64,000 nucleotides of DNA from JBGNFV01 sp049645705 (GTDB lineage: Bacteria > Bacteroidota > Bacteroidia > Cytophagales > Cyclobacteriaceae), in the NCBI GenBank assembly GCA_049645705.1, contig JBARUK010000096.1, forward strand, positions 1 through 64,000. The letters are read 5' to 3'. Position numbers and translations under genes: made by a program. This document shows, piece after piece, positions 1 to 9,350 of this stretch. The notes below the pieces were generated by a model. That model had not been told where the DNA came from. It did not search any database and saw only the letters and a program-made list of their open reading frames with translations. How positions within the stretch are numbered: the first letter of the stretch is position 1; each line of letters opens with the position of its first letter.

Positions 1-380
1 ACATAACCTGCTCAAAAAGGCTTCGTAGAAAGCCTGTCTTCTTCAACAAAAAAAGATCGCTAAAATTACAGCAGATCAGTCTGGAAAGAAAAAGTAAAGG
101 CTGCCTCAATACTTTTGAGACAGCCTCATTTGTGTTAGGCTAGGGTAAATATTCATGATCAACCTTAATGCAGCAGTTGCCGGAAAGTAACCCTGCTTAC
201 TGATAAATATTGAAGGGTATTTTACGTTCTGTTCGTAGCTAGCCGCATCAGACAGTTATGCTGCCGTCTGACCGTGACTTGGTCCGTTCACAAAAAATCT
301 GAGGCAGGCGGGTGTCCGTTTCGTTTGGAAAGAAAGAGTAAGTAATTTTACTGCTTCCCGGATTTGATACGATCCCTTAC
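1..380. other. Gene-free left edge
   Basis: No convincing coding region is seen in this stretch before the TonB receptor gene. It contains two hairpins, one at 18-35 (AGGCTT / AAGCCT) and the stronger one at 98-126 listed separately, which probably mark the end of a transcript that enters from outside the window. The remainder up to the ATG at 381 presumably holds the promoter of the receptor gene, but no clear Bacteroidota promoter (TTG ... TAnnTTTG) could be picked with confidence. Confidence 0.5.
98..130. terminator. Hairpin, probable terminator of a gene left of the window
   Basis: AGGCTG-c-CTCAA pairs with TTGAG-a-CAGCCT around a short loop, giving an 11-bp stem with one mismatch, followed by a weak T-rich tail. 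The strand served is not certain because the flanking gene on the left is outside the window. Confidence 0.4.
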
Positions 381-2741
381 ATGAATAGAATACTTCACCG
401 AGTCCGCCGTTGGGGCTGGATGCTTTTACTCCTTATGTCCTTTGCAGTGCAGGCGCAGCAGTCACGTGCGGTAAATGGCTATGTCACAGATGCCGCTACC
501 GGTGAGGGCCTTATTGGTGTGACCGTGGTGGTCAGAGAAATAAACAAGGGCACTACCACCAATCCCTATGGCTATTACTCCCTTACCCTACCCGAAGGTG
601 AGTACACGCTCTCATTCAGCTACATAGGCTACCAGGAGCGACAGGAAAGCCTGAGCCTGATGGCCAATACTACCCTGAACGTATCACTGAGCGAACAGAC
701 CACCGAGCTGGAAGAAGTCGTCATATCCGACACGCCTGTAGACGAAAATGTACAGAGTACAGAAATGGGCGTTAATAAGGTCGATATGAAAACCATCAGC
801 CGTATGCCCGCCCTGCTGGGTGAAGTGGACATTGTCAGGAGCATACAGCTCCTGCCGGGCATAAGCTCCGTAGGTGAAGGTGCCTCCGGCTTTAATGTAA
901 GAGGCGGCGGGGTAGATCAGAACCTGGTACTGCTGGATGAGGCCCCCGTGTATAACAGCTCCCACCTTTTCGGCCTTTTCAGTGTGTTTAACCCTGATGC
1001 GGTAAAGGATGTAGAGCTGATTAAAGGAGGGATTCCGGCTATATACGGCGGCAGGTTGTCTTCCATTCTTGACGTACGGATGAAAGAGGGCAACTCCCGG
1101 AAGTTTTCCGGCAATGGCGGCATCGGGACGGTCTCATCCAGGCTCACGCTCGAAGGCCCTATCATCAAGGACAAAGCATCCTTTATTGTGGCAGGTCGCC
1201 GCTCGTATGCCGACTTACTGCTGAAACTTACCGGCGACGAAGAGCTGAGTAATAACACCCTGTACTTTTACGACCTGAGTGCCAAAGGCAACTACCACAT
1301 AGATGAAAAGAACACTGTCTTCCTGTCCGGGTACTTTGGCCGCGACGTATCCAAGTTCAGCGATGAGTTTGCCTTTGACTGGGGTAATGCCACCGGTACC
1401 GTCCGCTGGAACCACCTCTTCAACGAAAGATGGTTTGCCAACTTTACCGTGGCATACAGTGACTATGTCTACTCCCTCGGTATACCGGATGGCTCACAGG
1501 CTTTCGACTGGGAGGCAGCCATTATCAATTATAACGCAAAGGCAGATTTTAACTACTTCATTCAGCCCGGTAATACGTTCAACTTCGGCATCAATGCCAT
1601 TCACTACAAGTTTAACCCCGGTATCATTAGGCCCATCAGCGACAACTCTATATTTAATACCTTGGAGCTGGACAGCCAGTATGCACTGGAGACAGCCGCG
1701 TATGCTGACCACGAGTGGGAGGTAAGCGACCGCATAAGCCTGCGCTACGGCCTCCGGCTGTCGCACTTCCGTTATCTAGGGCCTCAGACGGTGTACGATT
1801 ATACCGGCGAGACAGGCGAGCACAAAGAGCCGGTAAACCCCCGTACATTTGATAGTGGCGAGACCATTGCGGATTATACCAACCTGGAGCCGCGCTTCTC
1901 TATGAGATACGCGCTGGACCGAAGCAGCTCCGTTAAGATCAGCTACAACCGCATGGCCCAGTACATACACCTGATCAGCAGCAGCACGGCCGCTTCTCCG
2001 CTGGACATATGGTCGCCCAGCACACTGAATATCAAACCCGGCATAGCCCACCAGGTAGCCGGTGGGTATTTTCGCAATCTGAAGGACAATACCATAGAGA
2101 CCTCCGCAGAGGTGTTCTATAAGACACTGGAAAACCAGGTAGACTACATAGACGGGGCCGATCTGCTGCTAAACGAATTCCTGGAAGGTGACCTGCTGTA
2201 CGGCCGGGGACGGGCCTACGGACTGGAGCTTTTTGTGAGGAAAAAAGAAGGCGACCTGACCGGCTGGGTAAGCTATACCCTGTCCCGGAGCGAACGCCGG
2301 GTAGAAGGTATAAGCAATAATGAGTGGTACCCTGCCAAGTATGACAGGACGCACGTGCTTAATATCGTAAGCCAGTATGATCTGAACGACAGGTGGAACT
2401 TCAGTGCCAACTTTGCTTACGCTACAGGAGTAGCCACCACCTTCCCCAATGCGCGATTTGTCTGGAATGGCATTACCGCCCCGCACAATACCGAAGAGAG
2501 GCGAAACAACTACCGTGTGCCGGCCTATCATCGCCTGGATGTATCTGCTACCCTGCAGGGCCGTAAAACCGAGAACTTTCAGCACGAGTGGGTATTCTCC
2601 ATATACAACGTATACGCACGGCGAAACCCCTTTACCATCTACTTTCAGCAAAACGAAGATGTGCCCCAGAATACCGAGGCCGTACGGCTGTCTATATTCG
2701 GGACCATTTTACCATCAGTAACCTTTAATTTTAAATTCTGA
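381..2741 (+). CDS. TonB-dependent outer-membrane receptor with carboxypeptidase-like regulatory domain
   Basis: A 786-residue protein with a signal peptide (residues 1-25, ending VQAQQ), a carboxypeptidase-regulatory-like beta-sandwich (about 31-110, GYVTDAATGEGLIGVTV), a TonB plug domain (about 125-235, GEGASGFNVRGGGVDQNLVLL and GGRLSSILDVRM) and a C-terminal outer-membrane beta-barrel ending in the aromatic FNFKF, typical of BAM-inserted barrels. It imports a substrate through the outer membrane using TonB-ExbBD energy. The next gene, a DUF4249 lipoprotein, starts 5 bases after its stop, the usual arrangement for this receptor class in Bacteroidota. The substrate cannot be read from the sequence. 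It lacks SusD as partner, so a glycan-utilisation SusC role is unlikely. Confidence 0.92.
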   Translation: MNRILHRVRRWGWMLLLLMSFAVQAQQSRAVNGYVTDAATGEGLIGVTVVVREINKGTTTNPYGYYSLTLPEGEYTLSFSYIGYQERQESLSLMANTTLNVSLSEQTTELEEVVISDTPVDENVQSTEMGVNKVDMKTISRMPALLGEVDIVRSIQLLPGISSVGEGASGFNVRGGGVDQNLVLLDEAPVYNSSHLFGLFSVFNPDAVKDVELIKGGIPAIYGGRLSSILDVRMKEGNSRKFSGNGGIGTVSSRLTLEGPIIKDKASFIVAGRRSYADLLLKLTGDEELSNNTLYFYDLSAKGNYHIDEKNTVFLSGYFGRDVSKFSDEFAFDWGNATGTVRWNHLFNERWFANFTVAYSDYVYSLGIPDGSQAFDWEAAIINYNAKADFNYFIQPGNTFNFGINAIHYKFNPGIIRPISDNSIFNTLELDSQYALETAAYADHEWEVSDRISLRYGLRLSHFRYLGPQTVYDYTGETGEHKEPVNPRTFDSGETIADYTNLEPRFSMRYALDRSSSVKISYNRMAQYIHLISSSTAASPLDIWSPSTLNIKPGIAHQVAGGYFRNLKDNTIETSAEVFYKTLENQVDYIDGADLLLNEFLEGDLLYGRGRAYGLELFVRKKEGDLTGWVSYTLSRSERRVEGISNNEWYPAKYDRTHVLNIVSQYDLNDRWNFSANFAYATGVATTFPNARFVWNGITAPHNTEERRNNYRVPAYHRLDVSATLQGRKTENFQHEWVFSIYNVYARRNPFTIYFQQNEDVPQNTEAVRLSIFGTILPSVTFNFKF

Positions 2742-2746
2742 TCCGT

Positions 2747-3601
2747 ATGGTCAAGAGATTACTATCCGCTCTTTTACTGTGTACCGGCCTGGCCACCCTT
2801 GGTACCGGCTGTACCGACGTAGTAGACATAGACCTGGAGCAGGGAGAGACCCTCCTGGTTGTAGATGGTGCTGTGTACGATACTCCCGGGCCATATACCG
2901 TAAAGCTCAACCTGACGACATCTTACTTTGCCAACCAGCCTCTGCCTCCGGCCAGAGACGCCGTAGTCACCATCACCGATAGTGAAGGCCTGCAGGACAG
3001 ACTCACGGAGACAAGCCCCGGCATTTACCAGACCGATAGCCTGTCTGGCAAAACAGGCAATAGTTACACGCTGGAGATCGAATACGGTGGAGAGAGGTAC
3101 ATGGCTACCGACATGATCAGACCTGTTCCGACCATAGATTCAGTGTATTATACTTTTGAAGAAGAGGGAGCCTTTACAGACGAAGGCTACTTTATGTACT
3201 ATTACGGACCAGAACTGCCCGGCACAGGTGATCACTATCGCCTTAAGTTATTCAGAAATGAAGAGTTGCAGGCAGACCCCTCGGACATCCTGGCTTTTAC
3301 AGACCGCTTCGTAGATGGTAATTACCTATTCGAGCTGCAGATCAATTTTGAGCCCTTTGAAGAGACCGATGATTTTCGTTTGGAGCTACACGCTATCTCA
3401 GAAGATCATTATTATTTTCTGGGGGAGCTGCAGGAGCAAACCACAAACGGAGGGCTTTTTTCAGACCCTCCTGCCAATATCAGGACAAACATTGTCAATA
3501 CAGATGCCAACGGACCGAAGGCGCTCGGCTGGTTCGTAGCGGCCGGGGTAAATAGTATAGAAGGAGACCTGACGGGATTTGATGGAGTAGTATATCCCTG
3601 A
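2747..3601 (+). CDS. DUF4249 lipoprotein, partner of the TonB receptor
   Basis: A 284-residue protein with a lipoprotein signal (lipobox about residues 19-22, GTGC, Cys22). The start of the mature protein (DVVDIDLEQGETLLVVDGAVYD) and the beta-sandwich that follows match the DUF4249 family, which is nearly always encoded directly downstream of a CarboxypepD_reg TonB receptor. It probably sits on the outer membrane and assists that receptor; the exact role of the family is unknown. It starts 5 bases after the receptor stop, so the two are one operon. It converges with the next gene with only 2 bases between the stops. The length is a little short for the family (often 270-400 residues). Confidence 0.85.
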   Translation: MVKRLLSALLLCTGLATLGTGCTDVVDIDLEQGETLLVVDGAVYDTPGPYTVKLNLTTSYFANQPLPPARDAVVTITDSEGLQDRLTETSPGIYQTDSLSGKTGNSYTLEIEYGGERYMATDMIRPVPTIDSVYYTFEEEGAFTDEGYFMYYYGPELPGTGDHYRLKLFRNEELQADPSDILAFTDRFVDGNYLFELQINFEPFEETDDFRLELHAISEDHYYFLGELQEQTTNGGLFSDPPANIRTNIVNTDANGPKALGWFVAAGVNSIEGDLTGFDGVVYP

Positions 3602-3603
3602 TC

Positions 3604-3987
3604 CTAAATAATGTGCAGTTTCAGGGCCATGTTGGCTTTAGTGATGTCGATAGGCTTATCCACCACCTGATCCTGGGCAATGATGTGCATCCACTCTTTG
3701 CTTATGAAGATCTCACGAATGATAAGGAAGTCTTTTTCCTCACCATTGTTATTTTCCTTGACCACCTCATACTTCCGTACGTGAATGACAGTGGGCTCTG
3801 TTTCACCTTTGAGTGTCAGGCGTAGAAAAATAGTACCTTCATCGGGGCGAATTCTGAAATCTAGCATTTCTTCAATATACTTATTTAATACTTTTCCGAG
3901 GATAAACTTAAAAGTGCCGTCTTTAGCCGACCGGGCTACGTCTTCTACGTTATCAGCTACTGTCCTAAGAATGTCTTTAAATGCCAT
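3604..3987 (-). CDS. Conserved small cytoplasmic protein, function unknown
   Basis: A 127-residue protein starting MAFKDILRTVADNV, with no signal peptide or membrane segment. The N-terminal third is helical and the rest looks like alternating beta strands (GTIFLRLTLKGETEPTVIHVRKYEV, split here only in description), ending KANMALKLHII. I do not recognise a family. It is well-formed, with an ATG start and codon use like its neighbours, so it is probably a real gene. It converges with the DUF4249 lipoprotein gene, and the DUF5522 gene lies behind it on the same strand. Confidence 0.6.
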   Translation of the reverse strand: MAFKDILRTVADNVEDVARSAKDGTFKFILGKVLNKYIEEMLDFRIRPDEGTIFLRLTLKGETEPTVIHVRKYEVVKENNNGEEKDFLIIREIFISKEWMHIIAQDQVVDKPIDITKANMALKLHII

Positions 3988-4078
3988 TTATCAGATTTTT
4001 CTACCTTACCAACTTAGAAGGTCGCAATCGGTTACCAAATATTAGGAAAAAGTAAACCACTATTGGTAAACTACCTGC

Positions 4079-4240
4079 CTAATCTTTCTTTTTATTCCTG
4101 AACCCGTACGGGCAGTGCCTGCAACCACTCTGGCAGCAATACCCGCGTTTCAGGTGATATCTTTCTGTAAAAACCAGAAAGCCATTTTCCATATAGTAAT
4201 CTTTTTCTTCCAGAATGGCAGGCTGATTTTTGTTCTTCAT
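4079..4240 (-). CDS. DUF5522-type cysteine-rich mini-protein
   Basis: A 53-residue protein found by reading the minus strand between the larger genes. It starts MKNKNQPAILEEKDYYMENG and carries the motif RGYCCQSGCRHCPYGF near the end. This fits the DUF5522 family of very small proteins with a CC...C..CPYG cluster, probably binding a metal (zinc or iron-sulfur); the function is unknown. It lies 91 bases upstream of the 127-residue gene on the same strand and could be cotranscribed with it. The four close cysteines and the family match make it a real gene despite its size. Confidence 0.8.
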   Translation of the reverse strand: MKNKNQPAILEEKDYYMENGFLVFTERYHLKRGYCCQSGCRHCPYGFRNKKKD

Positions 4241-4333
4241 GCTATGTTATTACACATACTTAGTCAAATGTAGGAAATCTACAGCACGAAAGTTTACATC
4301 AATAGTGATTAATAGACAGGGAAGTTTTCTAGA

Positions 4334-5323
4334 TCAGTTTACGAAGTTAAAGATCGCATTGTAGTATTCCTGTGAGTTTTCGATCCAGGGATAAGCTGCA
4401 CTTTCCTGTATCATCTTAAATGATCCGTCGGGGAAATCGTCAGAAAGCCCCATAGCATGGTGCTGTCCGCTCAGGTCAAACTCTCCCTGTACTACCAGCA
4501 CCGGACGGTAAAATCGGTTCAGATCGTCTCTCAGATCATAGCCCGAGCTGCGCATATGCTTGATCATAGTGCTGTAGACATCTTCGTTAAAATCAGTTTT
4601 GCTGATAAAGCGGTCTTCCAGATCCTGGCTGTGCTTTTCTTTATTATGCAGCATGGCAATAGACGTGACGCGCAGTATCTCACGGCTCAGTACCTGCCTG
4701 TCGCCACCGTTATCTATACTGTCCCTCAGTTTTTCCACCAGGTTCTGTTCATAAGGAGACACCTTCTGTACCAAGCGCTGACCATAAGACTGGAAATACC
4801 CCAGGTGGGCACCTGCAGGTCCGCTCAGGACTACCTTTTTCACATTCCCGCCATATTTAGTCAGGTAAGCCATAGCCAGTATAGCACCCCATTTATGACC
4901 GAAAAGGATGATCTCTTTGTCACCGCGTGAAGACCGTAAGCTTTCGATATCCTCTACGTAAGAGTCCAGAGTGATATCACCTTCACTTAGCGTACCGAAA
5001 TAGCTGGCGTGGCGGCTCTCAGGTACCACTGCCGTAAACCCCTTACCGGCAAATGCTTCGCCCACCTCGTCCAGGTAGTGGCTGCTCATACCCGGGCCGT
5101 CGGCCAGCAGGTATACTGCAGGTCCGGAACCCTGGGTTCGGTAGGACAAAACTTTTTCAGTTTCATTATCAGCCAGTAAGGCCACTGTAGGGCTTTCGGC
5201 AGATGCCAGAACTGTTTCCGACTGAAGAGTCTCGGACTGAAGAGTCTCGGACGGCTGGGCTTTCACCAGGCTACCGGACATAAGTATAACGTAAGAGAGT
5301 AGTAGTATAAAAAATTGACGCAT
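4334..5323 (-). CDS. Secreted alpha/beta-hydrolase-fold protein, catalytic Ser and His missing
   Basis: A 329-residue protein with a signal peptide (1-22, ending LVKAQ). The fold is that of the proline iminopeptidase group: an oxyanion-loop remnant at about 74-79 (LADGPGMSS, where HGGPG is usual), the nucleophile elbow at 142-146, and the acid Asp283 in VQGEFDLSG. The elbow reads GHKWG, so Lys144 stands where the nucleophilic Ser should be (codon AAA), and the usual catalytic His near residue 310 is replaced in ESAAYPWIEN. It is therefore probably not a working hydrolase, though it has an open frame throughout. Residues 25-37 hold a short tandem repeat (SETLQ SETLQ SETV). It may be a binding or regulatory pseudoenzyme in the periplasm. 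Confidence 0.8.
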   Translation of the reverse strand: MRQFFILLLSYVILMSGSLVKAQPSETLQSETLQSETVLASAESPTVALLADNETEKVLSYRTQGSGPAVYLLADGPGMSSHYLDEVGEAFAGKGFTAVVPESRHASYFGTLSEGDITLDSYVEDIESLRSSRGDKEIILFGHKWGAILAMAYLTKYGGNVKKVVLSGPAGAHLGYFQSYGQRLVQKVSPYEQNLVEKLRDSIDNGGDRQVLSREILRVTSIAMLHNKEKHSQDLEDRFISKTDFNEDVYSTMIKHMRSSGYDLRDDLNRFYRPVLVVQGEFDLSGQHHAMGLSDDFPDGSFKMIQESAAYPWIENSQEYYNAIFNFVN

Positions 5324-5456
5324 TAGATAAAAAAATTAGGTATATCCCTGCGGAATACCTCCATAACAAATTTATCGGCGGAAAAGGTTATAAAAATCCG
5401 GAAAATGTTACTGCCGGAGCGATATTATTTATAGCTAAGGTTAGCTGTTATCCCAC

Positions 5457-7592
5457 TCAGGACATGATCTGATAGGTGATAAGTGCCCCTACATAGGCCA
5501 TAGCTGTCATATAGACCGTTTGGATCACAGGCCACTTCCACCCCTTGGTTTCACGCTTTACTATAGCGAACGTACTCATACACTGCATGGCAAAAGCATA
5601 AAACACCAGCAGGCTAAAAGCCACCGCAGGCGTATACATCGGTCCGCCCGTACGCGGGTTTATTTCTGTCCGGAGCCTCTCCTGTATAGTAGTCGGGTCT
5701 TCGAAGTCCTGGCCTATACTGTAGATAGTGGCCATAGTACCTACGAATACCTCCCTTGCGGCAAATGACGTGACCAGCGCTATTCCGATCTTCCAGTCAT
5801 ACCCCAGAGGCCGTATCACCGGCTCTATAAAGTGCCCGAAGTGTCCTGCAAAGCTATGCTCCAGCTTATAGCTGGCTATCCTTACGGCCATTTCCTCGTC
5901 ACTCAGGCCTGCCGGTGCTTCACTGCGGACCACCTCTTCTGCCCGGGCCATTTCATCGCCCGGCCCGTAAGAGGCCAGCACCCACAGTACTATCGATATG
6001 GCAAAGATGATCTTACCTGCTTCGAAAACAAACGTTTTGACCTGGTTCAGGATCGTAAAGCCTACGTTTTTCCACCTGGGACTGCGGTAGGAGGGTAGTT
6101 CCATGATAAGAAAGCCCGACGTGTCGCGGTGCATGATCCATTTCATGGCTACCGCCGTTATCAGGGCACCCACCACCCCCAGCATATACAGGCCCAGCAG
6201 TACCAGACCCTGCAGGTTTATAATACCCAGGTAAGTCGTTTCCGGCACCACCAGTGCGATAAGTATCGCATACACCGGCAGCCTGGCCGAGCAGGTCATA
6301 AACGGGGTAATGAAAATAGTGATCAGCCTGTCCTTAGTACTCTCTATAGTACGTGCTGCCATAATTGCCGGTACGGCGCATGCCACCCCTGACAGCATGG
6401 GCACCACACTCCGGCCATTCAGTCCGAAACGCCTCATGATCTTGTCCATCAGGAAAACGACCCGCGCCATATAGCCCGACTCTTCCAGCAAAGCGATAAA
6501 TGCGAACAGGAGCGCGATCTGGGGTATGAAAATGACTATACCCCCTATGCCGGGTATGATCCCTTCCGCCAACAGGTCCGTAAGCGGGCCGGTAGGAAAG
6601 AAAGACTTAGCCAGGGAGCTGCCTTCTGAAAATAACAGGTCGATAAAGTCCATGGGGACCGTAGCCCAGGCAAAGATGGCCTGGAAAATGAGGAACAGTA
6701 CTACCGTAAATATAAGGTAGCCGAACACCTTATGCGTAAGTACCTTATCCAGCCGGTCAGAAAAACTCAGCTTAGTCTCCTGTGCCTCCGGCCAGCGAAC
6801 CGCCTCCTTCAGCATATTATGGATCTTAGCGTAACGCTGCGTTGTCTCCTGTGCCTGCGCTTCCTGCTGGTTAAACCCGTACTGCTTGTTCCACTCCAGT
6901 ATCTGAAGGCGCAGGTCCGGATCTATCCACGTATTTTGCTCCGCCTGCATCGCCATCTGATACCCTTGGTAGGGGTTGTCAAGGCCACAGGCTTCATTTA
7001 TCTTTTCCAGCACCGGTGAAGAGGTACCATTGGGTACCCAGAACAGCCTGGTAGGAGAGGGTACTTCCGTAGCCAGCAGTTTTTTCAGGGTATCGATTCC
7101 CGTTCCCTTGCGGGCGTTCATCTTCGTTACCGGTATGCCCAGCATTTCGCCCAGGTAGGCCTCATTGACAAATATGCCCTGCTGCTCTGCCAGGTCTACC
7201 ATGTTCAGTACCAGCACCACCGGTACGCCCAGGTCATATATCTGGGAGAACAGAAGCATATTGCGGCGCAGGTTCGTTACGTCCGCCACTACCACGGCCA
7301 CATCCGGCTTCAGCGTTTCGTCGCTGCCGCTGAGTACATCGAATACCACCCGTTCGTCTGCTGAGCGCGGATAGATACTGTAGGTGCCGGGAAGATCTAT
7401 TATTTCTGCTTTGACATGGTCGTCAAGTCGTATAGTGCCGGATTTTTTATCCACAGTTACACCGGGAAAGTTGCCCACCTTCTGGTTCATGCCCGTCAGG
7501 TGGTTAAACAGGCTCGTCTTACCGGAATTTGGGTTTCCGATCAGTGCCACCTTAAGTTTACGTTCGCCTTTCTCCGCTATGGATTCCTTCAT
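5457..7592 (-). CDS. feoB: Ferrous iron transport protein B
   Basis: A 711-residue inner-membrane Fe(II) transporter. The N-terminal G domain has G1 GNPNSGKTSLFN (18-29), the G2 region GNFPGVTVDKKSG, G3 DLPG and G4 NMVD, followed by the helical GDI-like segment. The membrane part has the two Gate repeats, with the Cys-containing VPMLSGVACAVPAIMAARTI and FAAREVFVGT, and about eight helices. The length is typical. No separate feoA gene is seen next to it; the preceding gene on this strand is absent (cysS diverges). The intergenic region to cysS, 249 bases, should hold both promoters; an AT-rich imperfect palindrome there (about 7679-7697) is too weak to call as an iron box. Confidence 0.96.
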   Translation of the reverse strand: MKESIAEKGERKLKVALIGNPNSGKTSLFNHLTGMNQKVGNFPGVTVDKKSGTIRLDDHVKAEIIDLPGTYSIYPRSADERVVFDVLSGSDETLKPDVAVVVADVTNLRRNMLLFSQIYDLGVPVVLVLNMVDLAEQQGIFVNEAYLGEMLGIPVTKMNARKGTGIDTLKKLLATEVPSPTRLFWVPNGTSSPVLEKINEACGLDNPYQGYQMAMQAEQNTWIDPDLRLQILEWNKQYGFNQQEAQAQETTQRYAKIHNMLKEAVRWPEAQETKLSFSDRLDKVLTHKVFGYLIFTVVLFLIFQAIFAWATVPMDFIDLLFSEGSSLAKSFFPTGPLTDLLAEGIIPGIGGIVIFIPQIALLFAFIALLEESGYMARVVFLMDKIMRRFGLNGRSVVPMLSGVACAVPAIMAARTIESTKDRLITIFITPFMTCSARLPVYAILIALVVPETTYLGIINLQGLVLLGLYMLGVVGALITAVAMKWIMHRDTSGFLIMELPSYRSPRWKNVGFTILNQVKTFVFEAGKIIFAISIVLWVLASYGPGDEMARAEEVVRSEAPAGLSDEEMAVRIASYKLEHSFAGHFGHFIEPVIRPLGYDWKIGIALVTSFAAREVFVGTMATIYSIGQDFEDPTTIQERLRTEINPRTGGPMYTPAVAFSLLVFYAFAMQCMSTFAIVKRETKGWKWPVIQTVYMTAMAYVGALITYQIMS

Positions 7593-7841
7593 AATCTATT
7601 GCGTGGGTACCAGAGTACAGTACATATATCAGCCTTGAATGCTTGATATAGTGGGGTTCCGATTACAAACCTACTACTATTTAGAATTAGTTCAAATTAA
7701 AGCTAAGAGAAAGGGACTTTGTCATTTATACTATATCTAAGTCAGTGATTTCTTCCCGCCCTTTCATAAAAATTGCTTTATTTTGTCCGCGCCAAGTCGA
7801 TTATTTATTTTAGACCGGCTTTCAGATAATACTTCGGCACC

Positions 7842-9350
7842 ATGCAGAATGAACCCAAAAAAGACGTTTACATATTCAACTCCCTTACCAGGAGTAAAGA
7901 AGAGTTTAAACCTATACATAAAGGTCTGGTAGGCCTGTATGTCTGCGGCCCTACTGTATATGGAGACCCACACCTTGGGCATGCACGCAGTGCCATCACC
8001 TTCGATATAGTCCGCCGCTACTTCATGCACCTGGGCTACAAAGTGCGGCACGTGCGTAACGTGACAGATGTAGGTCACCTGGAAGACGAACTTAGCGGCT
8101 CGGGTCAGGACCGGATATCTAAAAAAGCCAGGCTGGAAAAGCTGGAGCCTATGGAAATAGCCCATGCCTACACCCTGAGCTACAGGGCTTCTATGGATAA
8201 GCTGAACAACCTGGCCCCCAGCATAGAGCCTACTGCCACTGGCCATATACAGGAGCAGGTAGAAGTAATAGAGAAAATTATCGAAAGCGGCTATGGCTAC
8301 GAAGTAAGCGGCTCCGTGTACTTCGACCTCAAAAAATTTACCGAAAACCACGAGTACGGTAAACTGAGTGGCAAAGTACTCGATGACCTGGTAGTAGGCA
8401 CCCGCGATACCGAAGGCTTAGACGAGAAGCGCAGCCCTTTCGATTTTGCCCTATGGAAAAAGGCCAAGCCCGAACACATCATGCGGTGGACCAGCCCGTG
8501 GAGTACCGGATTTCCCGGATGGCACCTTGAGTGTACCGCTATGAGTACCAAGTACCTCGGCAATCCTTTTGATATACACGGCGGAGGCATGGACCTGCAG
8601 TTTCCCCACCACGAGGCTGAGATCGCCCAGAACGTATCGGCTACCGGCCAGAGCCCTGTAAACTATTGGATGCACAATAATATGGTTACTATAGACCAGC
8701 AGAAGATGGCCAAATCTCTGGGAAATTTCATTAACCTGGAGGAGTTCTTTACCGGTGAGCATGAGAAACTCGAGCAGGCTTACAGCCCTATGACTGTGCG
8801 GTTCTTCCTGCTACAGGCTCACTACCGCAGCACCATAGATTTTAGCAACGAGGCCCTGAAGGCAGCCGAAAAAGGGTATAAGCGCCTTATGAGTACCCTG
8901 AAGAACGTACGGGCGATGGCTTATAGCGGCAAAGGGAATCCTGATGAGAGCAGGCAGGAAAAGCTGCGCAAGGCTGTCAATGATTGCTACAGCCATATGA
9001 GCGATGATTTCAATACCGCCAGGGCGCTTGCCTCATTATACGAGATGGCTTCCGTTTTCAATGAAATTCATGCAGGTAACCTGTCTGCTGCTGCTATCGG
9101 AGAAGACCTCTTCGAAGAAGCACGCCAGACATTCGATAGCATGATCACCGATGTGCTGGGACTCTTACCTGAAGAAGGCGGAGACGAAAAAAGGCTGGAT
9201 GGGACCGTAAGCTTACTGATAGAGCTGAGAAAGCAGGCCAAAGAGGACAGAAACTATGCTGTGAGCGATCATATACGTGATGAGCTCAAATCATTCGGCA
9301 TTCAGTTGAAAGATGAAAAGGGAGGAGAAACCACATTTTCTCTCGACTGA
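7842..9350 (+). CDS. cysS: Cysteine--tRNA ligase
   Basis: A 502-residue class I aminoacyl-tRNA synthetase charging tRNA-Cys. The signature CGPTVYGDPHLGHARS near residue 35-50 contains the zinc-ligand Cys and a HIGH-type motif (HLGH). The other zinc ligands lie in GWHLECTAMS and QFPHHEAEIAQ. The KMSKS loop reads KMAKSLGNF. The C-terminal DALR-type helical anticodon part ends with the conserved RDELKSFGIQLKDEKGG. Length and order agree with bacterial CysRS. It diverges from feoB and stands alone; an imperfect GC hairpin with stem CCGGC/GCCGG just after the stop (about 9359-9385) may end the transcript. Confidence 0.97.
   Translation: MQNEPKKDVYIFNSLTRSKEEFKPIHKGLVGLYVCGPTVYGDPHLGHARSAITFDIVRRYFMHLGYKVRHVRNVTDVGHLEDELSGSGQDRISKKARLEKLEPMEIAHAYTLSYRASMDKLNNLAPSIEPTATGHIQEQVEVIEKIIESGYGYEVSGSVYFDLKKFTENHEYGKLSGKVLDDLVVGTRDTEGLDEKRSPFDFALWKKAKPEHIMRWTSPWSTGFPGWHLECTAMSTKYLGNPFDIHGGGMDLQFPHHEAEIAQNVSATGQSPVNYWMHNNMVTIDQQKMAKSLGNFINLEEFFTGEHEKLEQAYSPMTVRFFLLQAHYRSTIDFSNEALKAAEKGYKRLMSTLKNVRAMAYSGKGNPDESRQEKLRKAVNDCYSHMSDDFNTARALASLYEMASVFNEIHAGNLSAAAIGEDLFEEARQTFDSMITDVLGLLPEEGGDEKRLDGTVSLLIELRKQAKEDRNYAVSDHIRDELKSFGIQLKDEKGGETTFSLD

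Noticed and set aside
98..126. Hairpin with GAGGCTGTCTCAAAAG arm considered as an insertion-sequence end
   Set aside because: Both arms lie within 30 bases and no transposase or second distant copy is present; a terminator explains it.
7679..7697. Imperfect AT-rich palindrome between feoB and cysS, considered as an iron-regulator box
   Set aside because: Only 13 of 19 positions are symmetric and neither the Fur nor the DtxR consensus is met; AT-rich intergenic DNA gives such matches by chance.
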